Program-made: the position numbers and the translations under genes
Shown here: one piece after another, positions 25,876 to 32,933 of the stretch
How positions within the stretch are numbered: position 1 is the stretch's first letter
Layout: each line of letters opens with the position of its first letter
Assembly: GCA_947486375.1 (NCBI GenBank)
Contig: CANKTP010000023.1
Location: 1 to 32,933 of the forward strand
Direction of reading: 5' to 3'
Length of the DNA stretch: 32,933 bases
Origin: Candidatus Hydrogenedentota bacterium
Lineage (GTDB): Bacteria > Hydrogenedentota > Hydrogenedentia > Hydrogenedentales > GCA-2746185
The notes under the pieces: model-generated
What the model saw: the letters and a program-made list of their open reading frames with translations, nothing else
The model's database searches: none
Told to the model about the DNA's origin: nothing

Positions 25876-26799
25876 CTATGAATTTCCGGCGCGCGCCGCC
25901 CATTCCGATTCGAGTCGTCCCCGCGGCTTCCAACGGCGATGCAACCACAGCCATTGGTCAGGATACTCGCGCACCATCGCCTCGACCGCGTCTTGGCACT
26001 GCTGGGCAATTGCCTGGAGATCGCGTCGAAAATCCCCCGATCGGGCGAACGAGAGCGCGGGATGGAACCGCAACGTATACGTCCCGTCCGCATTGCGGGT
26101 CATTGAGACCGGGTGAATCGGGGCCTTCGAACGCAATGCCACCATCGCGGGGGCTATCGTCGCCCAGCACGGATGGCCGAAAAACGTCGCGGGGGCCGCG
26201 TTGTCGCGGGGACTCTGGTCGATCAACACGCCGACGAACCATCCATCGCGGAGCTTCCGGATGATTTCCCCGCCCGCGTTGTCCTTGGAGATCGTACTAG
26301 CCCCGCTCGCCCTCCGCATGCCGTCGACGAAGGCATCCAGGCGCGGATCGTCGAGCGGTCTCACCACTTCCGCGACCCGAAGCCCAATGGCCGTCGCCGC
26401 GCCGCACATCCACTCCCAATTCCCCAGGTGCGCCCCGATCATGAGCGCGCCCCGCGACCGATCGACGTGCTCGAGCCCCTCGACCGAGTACAGCGCGCCC
26501 GATTCCGGCCGCGCCAGCCGCCCCGCGCGCGAGAATTCCGCCGCAACGATGCCCAGGTTGGCGCACGCGCCGCGTAGGATTCGATCTTTCTCCGTCCTCG
26601 AGATCGAATCCCCAAAGGCAAGGTCGAGGTGCGCCCGCGCGTCGAGCCGGGCGCGCGGCACCAACGCATGAATCGCCCGGCCAATCGAGCGACCCAGCGC
26701 GCGCGTGGCGGGAAGGGGAAGGAGCGCGGTAAATCGCGCGAACGCGATGGCCGCGAAAGTCGAGAGCCAACGGAAAAGCGGGTTGCGGCGTCGCGGCAT
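25876..26799 (-). CDS. Lysophospholipid/lipid A (HtrB-type) acyltransferase
   Basis: GALMIGAHLGNWEWMCGAATAIGLRVAEVVRPLDDPRLDAFVDGMRRASGASTISKDNAGGEIIRKLRDGWFVGVLIDQSPRDNAAPATFFGHPCWATIAPAMVALRSKAPIHPV. HxxxxE-type (HLGNWE) LpxL/HtrB family motif. Confidence 0.9.
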   Translation of the reverse strand: MPRRRNPLFRWLSTFAAIAFARFTALLPLPATRALGRSIGRAIHALVPRARLDARAHLDLAFGDSISRTEKDRILRGACANLGIVAAEFSRAGRLARPESGALYSVEGLEHVDRSRGALMIGAHLGNWEWMCGAATAIGLRVAEVVRPLDDPRLDAFVDGMRRASGASTISKDNAGGEIIRKLRDGWFVGVLIDQSPRDNAAPATFFGHPCWATIAPAMVALRSKAPIHPVSMTRNADGTYTLRFHPALSFARSGDFRRDLQAIAQQCQDAVEAMVREYPDQWLWLHRRWKPRGRLESEWAARAGNS

Positions 26800-27053
26800 G
26801 GACAGTCGCGCTACGCCTGCGGCCAGTTCGAGAGACAGGGTCGGTTCACAAGCAACTTATATCACGGGTCTGGCCTTCTGGGCCACCAGTTTACATGGGA
26901 CCAAATTCCAAAAACGCCTCCCCGTCAATCGCCTTCGTACGCGAACCGGGTTTGCCCTTGCCGTAGGCTGCATTGGACGACGGTTGGACGGATGGCGAAT
27001 AGGCCGCGCAAATGGGGATTTGTGGACGCGATGGGACGTTTGCCGACACGCAA

Positions 27054-27932
27054 TCAGTCCGCGACCGGTCCGCCTGTGTACCCGAGCCACTTCAACAGCA
27101 GCAGGCGCTCGCCCAAGGTAAACGGCGCCTCCTTTCCGTCTTTGCCGCACTCGGCGTTCGCCGGAACGCGCTGGGTTAGCATGGCCTCGACCAGTGTGGC
27201 TTTTTTCTTTCGCGCCTCGAACTCGGTCAGCGTGGCCCAGGATACCCCGGGCGCGCACATCGGCAAGCGGGCATCCAGTATCGGGACAACTTGTTCGGTG
27301 AACTTCGCTTCCTCCGGCAATTCCAAGGGAAGCAAGCAGCCCTTCGCGATGGTCTTGCTTACCTTGGGTTTCTCCCCGGCGAGCATCGCGTCGAGCGAAT
27401 CTATAAGCCAGAACTTCTCCACCAGGGATCGCTGCAGTCCGTAGTCGAACCGATCGTCCGCCATCCCTCGATACGTAATCTTCCACGTCGTCGGGTCCAC
27501 CACGAAGATTTCGCCCGAGCGTTCCGACTGCAACACGTGGCTCAACGTGGCGCCGGAATCGTGTACGATGGGCGCGGTCACATTGTAGTCTTTGGCCTCC
27601 GCGAGGATGGCCTCGTCATCGTCGTAGTCGTTGCTGTTGAAATACAGGAACTCGACGCCCTTGGGCCCGTACTTTGCCTTGATCTCTTCCAAGTAAGGGA
27701 AACTCTGGCGCACGATCGGGCACCCATTCAGTTGGCTGAACAGGACGACCGCCTTCTTGTCGGCGTGGGCGAATAATTCGTGGGTCTTGCCGGAGGCGTC
27801 CGTCATCCGGAAATTGACCATCTGCATCGGCAGGTCTTTGTCCGTCTCTTCCGCGTGGACGGATGCCATAAACGATAGGAAGGACAAACAACAAAGGACT
27901 GGGCCAAGGGCCGAAAGCATCGGGCTCTTCAT
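27054..27932 (-). CDS. Exported redoxin (AhpC/TSA-like) with degenerate cytochrome-like C-terminal region
   Basis: Signal MKSPMLSALGPVLCCLSFLSFMASVHA; thioredoxin-fold segment KKAVVLFSQLNGCPIVRQSFPYLEEIKAKYGPKGVEFLYFNSNDYD...; C-terminal CAPGVSWATLTEFEARKKKATLVEAMLTQRVPANAECG...LGERLLLLKWLGYTGGP. Confidence 0.78.
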   Translation of the reverse strand: MKSPMLSALGPVLCCLSFLSFMASVHAEETDKDLPMQMVNFRMTDASGKTHELFAHADKKAVVLFSQLNGCPIVRQSFPYLEEIKAKYGPKGVEFLYFNSNDYDDDEAILAEAKDYNVTAPIVHDSGATLSHVLQSERSGEIFVVDPTTWKITYRGMADDRFDYGLQRSLVEKFWLIDSLDAMLAGEKPKVSKTIAKGCLLPLELPEEAKFTEQVVPILDARLPMCAPGVSWATLTEFEARKKKATLVEAMLTQRVPANAECGKDGKEAPFTLGERLLLLKWLGYTGGPVAD

Positions 27933-27970
27933 GACCAAAACTCCTGCTAAATAAAGGGTTAGCCAATCTC

Positions 27971-27998
27971 GATTACATGAGCATATGCTCACGTAATC
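27971..27998. promoter_or_regulatory. 28-bp near-perfect palindrome upstream of the redoxin gene
   Basis: GATTACATGAGCAT|ATGCTCACGTAATC. 13 of 14 positions are complementary. It lies ~39 bp upstream of the minus-strand start at 27932. Confidence 0.7.
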
Positions 27999-28042
27999 TC
28001 CGATCCGTTTAACACGCCCGCAACCATCCGGTTCCGGGGCGG

Positions 28043-29713
28043 CTAGCCCAACCGGGGTGCGGCACGCTCAATAATCGCGTCAAAGGCCAGGCCCGGGGGC
28101 AGGGTCCCGTATTCGTCTCCCCGATCGCCGGCCACGCGAGAAGCGCAATACGCCTCGGCGCTGGCCGCATGGCCATGCTTCAGCATGAGCGCACCTTGCC
28201 ATGCCCGCGCGAGGGAACCCACCACCCGCCGTGCGCGCGACTCCATGTCCGCCGCCGCCGTCAGCTCGGACTTCGCCCGGTCGATCGCCGCGTCCACCCG
28301 CGCATCCATCCCTCGCGCCGACTCCAATTCCGCCACGAAGGCCGGCACGGTCTCGGGCTCGCGTTGCATCGCGCGGAGCACATCAAGGCACATGACGTTG
28401 CCCGAGCCTTCCCAAATCCCATTCAGCGGCGCCTCGCGATACAGGCGCGGCAATATCGATTCCTCCACGTAGCCCGCGCCGCCATGGCATTCGAGCGCCT
28501 CGTGGACCACCCCGACGACGCGTTTGCACAGCCAGTACTTCGCGATGGCCGTGCCAATGCGGGTGAAGGCGACGTTCGAGGGATCGATCCGGTCTTCGTC
28601 GTAGGCCCGCGCGAGCCGCATCATGAGAATCGTGGCCGCCTCGGACTCGACGGCGAGATCGGCCAGGACATTTTTCATCAATGGTTGGCGCGTCAACCGT
28701 TTGCCGAACGCGGCCCGGTGCGTCGCATGGTGAATCGCCTGCGCCACCGCCTGCCGCATCAACCCTGCGGCGCCGATGGTGCAGTCCAGCCGCGTGTGCG
28801 ACACCATGTCGATGATGGTCGGCACGCCGCGCCCTTCCTCGCCCACCATGACGGCCCAAGTGCCAAGGTATTCGATCTCGCTCGATGCGTTCGACCGGTT
28901 CCCCAGCTTGTTCTTCAGGCGTTGGATGTAGAAACGGTTCTTTGCGCCGTCCGGCTTGAATCGCGGGACCAGGAAACACGAAAGGCCAACGTCCGTGTGC
29001 GCCAACGTAAGGAAGGCGTCGCTCATCGGGGCCGAGCAAAACCACTTGTGCCCGGTCAGTTCGTATTCGTTCCCCGGACCCCCGATCCCGAGCGCCACCG
29101 CGCGCGTCGTGTTGGCGCGCACATCCGAACCGCCCTGCTTCTCCGTCATCGCCATCCCCATGATGCAGCCTCGCTTGGCGGCGGCCGGGATAAACCGGGG
29201 ATCGTAGATCGTCGACGTGACGCGCGGAACCCATTCCTCGGCAATGTCGGGTTGGTTGCGTAGTGCCGGAACCACTGCGAAGCTCATCGAGATGGGACAA
29301 CACACCCCGGATTCGACCTGCCCGAGGATGAACTCGTTTACGGTACGGGCCACGTGTCCACCGGGGCCCTTATGGTTCCACGCGAGCGCGTGCGCGCCCC
29401 CCTCGATCCCGATCGCCAGCAACTCGTGGTACGCCGGGTGATACTCGACTTCGTCGACCCGATGCCCGTATCGATCGTGGCTCTTGAACTCGGGCGTGTG
29501 TTTGTTTGCCAAGTGGCCCAACTCGATGACCCGTGCCGATCCGCACAACGCCCCGAATTTTCGCGCCCCCTCCTCGTGCCACGCCGCGCCCTCGCGCCGC
29601 GCCGCCTCCGCCAATACAGTGTCGGAGTCATATAGGTTGTAGTCCACCAACGGCGGGGCCTGGTTCGTCACCTCGTGCGTCGAATATAGGGAACCGCTTT
29701 CCAAAATCGCCAT
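28043..29713 (-). CDS. aidB: AidB-type acyl-CoA dehydrogenase
   Basis: TNQAPPLVDYNLYDSDTVLAEAARREGAAW...HPAYHELLAIGIE...GMAMTEKQGGSDVRANTTRA...LTGHKWFCSAPMSDAFLTLAHTDVGLSCFLVPRFKPDGAKNRFYIQRLKNKLGNRSNASSEIEY...LYREAPLNGIWEGSGNVMCLDVLRAM. Close to the E. coli AidB pattern from memory. Confidence 0.92.
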   Translation of the reverse strand: MAILESGSLYSTHEVTNQAPPLVDYNLYDSDTVLAEAARREGAAWHEEGARKFGALCGSARVIELGHLANKHTPEFKSHDRYGHRVDEVEYHPAYHELLAIGIEGGAHALAWNHKGPGGHVARTVNEFILGQVESGVCCPISMSFAVVPALRNQPDIAEEWVPRVTSTIYDPRFIPAAAKRGCIMGMAMTEKQGGSDVRANTTRAVALGIGGPGNEYELTGHKWFCSAPMSDAFLTLAHTDVGLSCFLVPRFKPDGAKNRFYIQRLKNKLGNRSNASSEIEYLGTWAVMVGEEGRGVPTIIDMVSHTRLDCTIGAAGLMRQAVAQAIHHATHRAAFGKRLTRQPLMKNVLADLAVESEAATILMMRLARAYDEDRIDPSNVAFTRIGTAIAKYWLCKRVVGVVHEALECHGGAGYVEESILPRLYREAPLNGIWEGSGNVMCLDVLRAMQREPETVPAFVAELESARGMDARVDAAIDRAKSELTAAADMESRARRVVGSLARAWQGALMLKHGHAASAEAYCASRVAGDRGDEYGTLPPGLAFDAIIERAAPRLG

Positions 29714-29860
29714 GACCATGTCTCCTCGAAAACTGTCTCCATCATACCCTACCCAACATCTCATCCATCTCGCCCTATCCCGCCCCATCCAGCCCATCCC
29801 CCCTTGCACTCCCCCCCCCACGTTCCCCCATAATCGCCTCAGGGAGTTCACCCACCGACT

Positions 29861-30619
29861 ATGTCCTTTGCCAATGCCTCCATCCCCGCCATAGACCAAG
29901 CCGCCGAAGCCATCGCCTCCGCAAAATGCGTCGTCGCGACGACCGGCGCGGGAATCTCCGTCGAGAGCGGCATTCCTGACTTTCGTTCCGCCGGGGGTAT
30001 CTGGAGCCGGTACCCGCCGGAGGAATATGCCTCCATCGAGGCCTTCCTTGAAAATCCCTCCAAGGTCTGGGCGCTCTGGCGCGAACTCGGCGACCAGCTC
30101 GGCGCGTGCCGCCCCAACCCCGGACATCGCGCCTTGGCGGACCTCGAGCGCCACGCCAAGCTGCGCGCCGTCATCACGCAGAATGTCGACAACCTGCATC
30201 AGGATGCGGGCAGCCAGGACGTGGTCGAATATCACGGCAACTCGCGCCGCCTCGTTTGTCTCGATTGCGGTGCCCTCACGCCCTTCAATCCGGACAAGGT
30301 GGCCAGGGGTGTCCCTCATTGCCCCTGCGGCGGCCTTCTCAAGCCCGACGTGGTCATGTTTGGCGAACTCATTCCGCCCGCGGCCATGCTGCGCGCCGAG
30401 TCGCTCGCCCGCACGGCGGACGTGGTGATCGTCGTGGGCACCAGCGCGCAAGTATTTCCCGCGGCGCAATTGCCCTTCACGGCGAAAGAACGCGGGGCCA
30501 TCGTGATCGAGGTCAACACCGAGAAGACCGACTTGACCCGGACCATCACCGACGTGTTCCTGCAGGGACCCGCGGGCATCGTGCTACCCGCCCTCGCCGA
30601 ACGTATTCTCCGGTTATGA
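29861..30619 (+). CDS. cobB: Sir2-family NAD-dependent protein deacylase
   Basis: TTGAGISVESGIPDFRSAGGIWSRY...VITQNVDNLHQDAGSQDVVEYHGNSRRLVCLDCG...PHCPCGGLLKPDVVMFGE...VGTSAQVFPAAQLP. Complete sirtuin motif set with CxxC...CxC zinc ligands. Confidence 0.95.
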   Translation: MSFANASIPAIDQAAEAIASAKCVVATTGAGISVESGIPDFRSAGGIWSRYPPEEYASIEAFLENPSKVWALWRELGDQLGACRPNPGHRALADLERHAKLRAVITQNVDNLHQDAGSQDVVEYHGNSRRLVCLDCGALTPFNPDKVARGVPHCPCGGLLKPDVVMFGELIPPAAMLRAESLARTADVVIVVGTSAQVFPAAQLPFTAKERGAIVIEVNTEKTDLTRTITDVFLQGPAGIVLPALAERILRL

Positions 30620-30756
30620 ACCAAGACCGGGGGCCGAGGGAACTGAAGTACACCGAGAGGAAAAGCGATCAGCGTCTTCAATCGGAGGAGAAGGCAAAAT
30701 GGAAGGCGATACACAAATCGCAAAAACAGCTGTACAAGACCAGGGAAGGACGCTAG
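30616..30756 (+). CDS. Small (46 aa) Lys/Arg-rich protein, overlapping the cobB stop (ATGA)
   Basis: MNQDRGPRELKYTERKSDQRLQSEEKAKWKAIHKSQKQLYKTREGR. The start overlaps the sirtuin stop codon. Confidence 0.5.
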   Translation: MNQDRGPRELKYTERKSDQRLQSEEKAKWKAIHKSQKQLYKTREGR

Positions 30757-30781
30757 ACAATCGCGCTGAAGGGGAACTGGC

Positions 30782-31126
30782 CTAGCGGGAGACTGCCGGT
30801 GCCTGCGTCGTTGCATCAGGCTCATCGCCGGTCGAAGGTTCGCCCGAGACGAGTTCCTTCATCTTCTTTCCAGGGCGGAACGTAACTACCTTGCGCTCCG
30901 GGACGGGCACCTGATCGCCGGTACGGGGGTTGCGCCCGATACGCGATGCCCGGGTCTTCACCTCGAACACCCCGAAGTCGCGCAATTCCCATCTTTCGCC
31001 CTCCGCCAGGGCCTTCGATATCGTCTCGAACGTCGCCTCAATCACCTTGGCCACGTCGCTCTGGGTCATGCCTAACGTATTTGCAACATGAATCACGAGC
31101 TCGCGTTTGGTCATCGTCGCAGCCAC
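30782..31126 (-). CDS. HU/IHF-family DNA-binding protein
   Basis: MTKRELVIHVANTLGMTQSDVAKVIEATFETISKALAEGERWELRDFGVFEVKTRASRIGRNPRTGDQVPVPERKVVTFRPGKKMKELV. Strong RBS GGAGG upstream of GTG at 31126 (alternative start: ATG at 31114). Confidence 0.95.
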   Translation of the reverse strand: MAATMTKRELVIHVANTLGMTQSDVAKVIEATFETISKALAEGERWELRDFGVFEVKTRASRIGRNPRTGDQVPVPERKVVTFRPGKKMKELVSGEPSTGDEPDATTQAPAVSR

Positions 31127-31325
31127 GTTCCTCCTTCCCTTGCCTTCGCCCAACGGCAAGTCATGTTTCCGGCGTGATTCCCCACCGGTCAACGCGCATT
31201 ATACGAAGGGAGCGGTATTCTTGCAAGTCTTTGTATTGCACCATCATAAATGGCCCTCGATGGGAAGGATTCGAGGCGCCGCGCCCAAGCGGCCCGCCCC
31301 GGCTCGAATTCTAAACGTTTCCGCT

Positions 31326-32312
31326 TTAGCGAACCCCGTACTGTTGCGCGATGAGGTTTGGAGTCTCGCCCACGAGCCTATCGTCAATCGAGAAAAAGAG
31401 CTCGGAAATATTGCTGAACGTTGCGGACGATTGTCCTCCCCCGCCCCCCGCCGCGCCGCCACCTCGCGCCGCGCCGCCACCGCCGCCGGCGGCTCCTGCT
31501 CCCCCCGCAGCCCCTCCCCCTCCGCCACCGGCGCCGCCGAATCCTCCGCCAGCTCCGCCGCCCCCACCCCCGCCGAAACCGCCACCACCCCGGGCGAATG
31601 CGGCATCCGCGGCTGGATTAGAGACCACAATCTTCGGAAGCGTCTCGCCAATGGCCGAGCGTAGCGCGTAGTACTGCGTTTCCATGCCGTCGAACGAACC
31701 GGTCCGGATATCGCCGGGCGATCCGATCCAGACGATATCGTCTTGCACCGTGTAATCCAAATTCATCGTGCCGAGAAGCGCCGAGAGGGCGTCCCGCAGG
31801 GGTACGTCGCGAAGGTTGATATACGGGACGTAGCCGTTCCCCGTGGCGATCTCCTGTCTGGCCGGCTTGGCGCCAGGGTCCGAATCCACGGTCTCGGGGC
31901 GCTTGCCGCGAAGTATGGGGGCCTTGGAATCGGCGTCTTCGGCGGCTTGCGAATGCCGCGCAATCACCGCGAGCGTGGCCGCGCGCCGCGCATCCTTGGA
32001 AATCGCGACGCCGCCGTCCGGCGAGGCCTGGGCCGCGCGCTTCGCCTTCCACGCCGCCAAGAGGGCCTCGCGCCGCTCGCTATCCATATCAATCGCGACG
32101 GAGCCCGGCTTTGCGGAGGTTTTCGGCGCATTGACGATCGAGCCATCCGCAGGGTCTTGAATGTAATACATGGAGGCCCCCTCGCGCAGATAGACGCCGG
32201 TGTAGTCGCGGTCGCCCACCGTGATCGAATCGGACCAAACGGGCGCGGGGACGGCGGCCATGAGGACGAGCAGGAATGCGACGGAAGGGAAGGAAACAGG
32301 GCAGTATTTCAT
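31326..32312 (-). CDS. Exported protein with secretin/TonB short N-terminal (STN)-like domain and Gly-rich low-complexity region
   Basis: Signal peptide MKYCPVSFPSVAFLLVLMAAVPAPVWS; STN-like segment VPYINLRDVPLRDALSALLGTMNLDYTVQDDIVWIGSP; then GGGGFGGGGGGGAGGGFGGAGGGGGGAAGGAGAAGGGGGAARGGGAAGGGGGQ. Confidence 0.75.
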   Translation of the reverse strand: MKYCPVSFPSVAFLLVLMAAVPAPVWSDSITVGDRDYTGVYLREGASMYYIQDPADGSIVNAPKTSAKPGSVAIDMDSERREALLAAWKAKRAAQASPDGGVAISKDARRAATLAVIARHSQAAEDADSKAPILRGKRPETVDSDPGAKPARQEIATGNGYVPYINLRDVPLRDALSALLGTMNLDYTVQDDIVWIGSPGDIRTGSFDGMETQYYALRSAIGETLPKIVVSNPAADAAFARGGGGFGGGGGGGAGGGFGGAGGGGGGAAGGAGAAGGGGGAARGGGAAGGGGGQSSATFSNISELFFSIDDRLVGETPNLIAQQYGVR

Positions 32313-32631
32313 GATGAAACTCCTGGAATTTCGCTGCGTATCGCACGCCTACCTGCAACGCCGCCATAGTATCATCGCCAGGGACATGCAACCAATGTAG
32401 CGCGGGGAAACTCTGGCTGCTTGTTCGGCCACGGGCCGGAGGGTGTGCCCGAACAAATTTCCCGCAGGGGCCCTGGCACTTGGACACGCCGCATTTTGAG
32501 CTCGCGCGGCCCGGATGGTATGCTGCCTTGGCTGGGGGAATTCGACCCCGCTCGCAGGGCGCAGCCACCGAATACAAATCGACGACGCCCTCGATTTTCC
32601 CAAACCGCGGCCCCGATGCACTAGACGATCA

Positions 32632-32933
32632 ATGCCCTTCGAATTCAGCTTGGATGCCGCCACCGCGCTCGTCTCGGTCATTGCGATCGACGTGGCCCTC
32701 TCCGCCGACAACGCCGTCATCGTCGGCATGGCCGCGGCCGGGCTGCCCTCCGAGCAGCGGCGAAAAGCCATCATGGTGGGAATACTCGCGGCCGCCGGCC
32801 TCCGGATCGTTTTTGCGATATTTGTCGTCCAGCTCCTGAATATCCTTGGCCTGTTGTTTGCCGGTGGCGTTCTCCTGTTGTGGGTGAGTTGGAAACTCTG
32901 GCGCGAATTACACCCTGCAAAACCGCGCCCTAA
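32632..32933 (+). CDS. TerC-family integral membrane protein (partial, runs off the window)
   Basis: MPFEFSLDAATALVSVIAIDVALSADNAVIVGMAAAGLPSEQRRKAIMVGILAAAGLRIVFAIFVVQLLNILGLLFAGGVLLLWVSWKLWRE. TerC LSADNA motif. Confidence 0.88.
   Translation, partial: MPFEFSLDAATALVSVIAIDVALSADNAVIVGMAAAGLPSEQRRKAIMVGILAAAGLRIVFAIFVVQLLNILGLLFAGGVLLLWVSWKLWRELHPAKPRP

Noticed and set aside
28383-29303. 306-aa minus-strand ORF inside aidB
   Set aside because: Out-of-frame shadow of aidB with Arg/Gly-rich composition.
31351-31671. Proline-rich + strand ORF (PPPPPAAPPPRAAPPPPP...)
   Set aside because: It is the reverse complement of the Gly-rich segment of the minus-strand STN-like protein. No RBS or other support.
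32349-32774. 141-aa minus-strand ORF overlapping the TerC gene start
   Set aside because: The + strand TerC frame is clear (LSADNA motif). The minus-strand product has no recognisable features.
1-32933. tRNA or rRNA genes
   Set aside because: I scanned the intergenic regions for T-loop (GTTCGANTC) and rRNA signatures by eye and saw no convincing match. A tRNAscan run would be needed to be sure.

Overview
This is a GC-rich bacterial chromosomal window, probably from an uncultured or environmental lineage. I did not assign a taxon. Nearly all of it is coding. In order it contains: rpsG (partial) and rpsL; a metallophosphoesterase; a methyltransferase; an alpha-glucan phosphorylase; a decayed M20 amidohydrolase; a frameshifted FGE/sulfatase-modifying-type lipoprotein; a glycine cleavage operon (gcvT-gcvH-gcvPA-gcvPB-lipoate ligase); two toxin-antitoxin modules (hicBA and higBA) with two ~155-bp palindromic repeats around them; a D-threonine-aldolase-like gene; two Gfo/Idh/MocA oxidoreductases; a glycine-zipper lipoprotein; a transglutaminase-like protein; a TPR membrane protein; a DJ-1/PfpI protein; a fucose-isomerase-like protein; Hpt and response-regulator genes (the regulator is frameshifted); a DinB/DUF1572-like protein; a hotdog thioesterase; a lysophospholipid acyltransferase; a redoxin; aidB; a sirtuin; an HU protein; a Gly-rich STN-like protein; and a partial TerC gene. 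The most notable signals are: (1) a strong match to the ZTP (pfl) riboswitch upstream of gcvT, with a possible mutually exclusive switching hairpin; (2) a hicBA cassette bracketed by direct copies of a MITE-like element and convergent with higBA; (3) a response regulator whose receiver and C-terminal domains lie in two frames joined at a T7 tract; (4) a short palindromic repeat present twice in the gcv region; (5) a ~16-aa insertion near the C-terminus of ribosomal protein S12.
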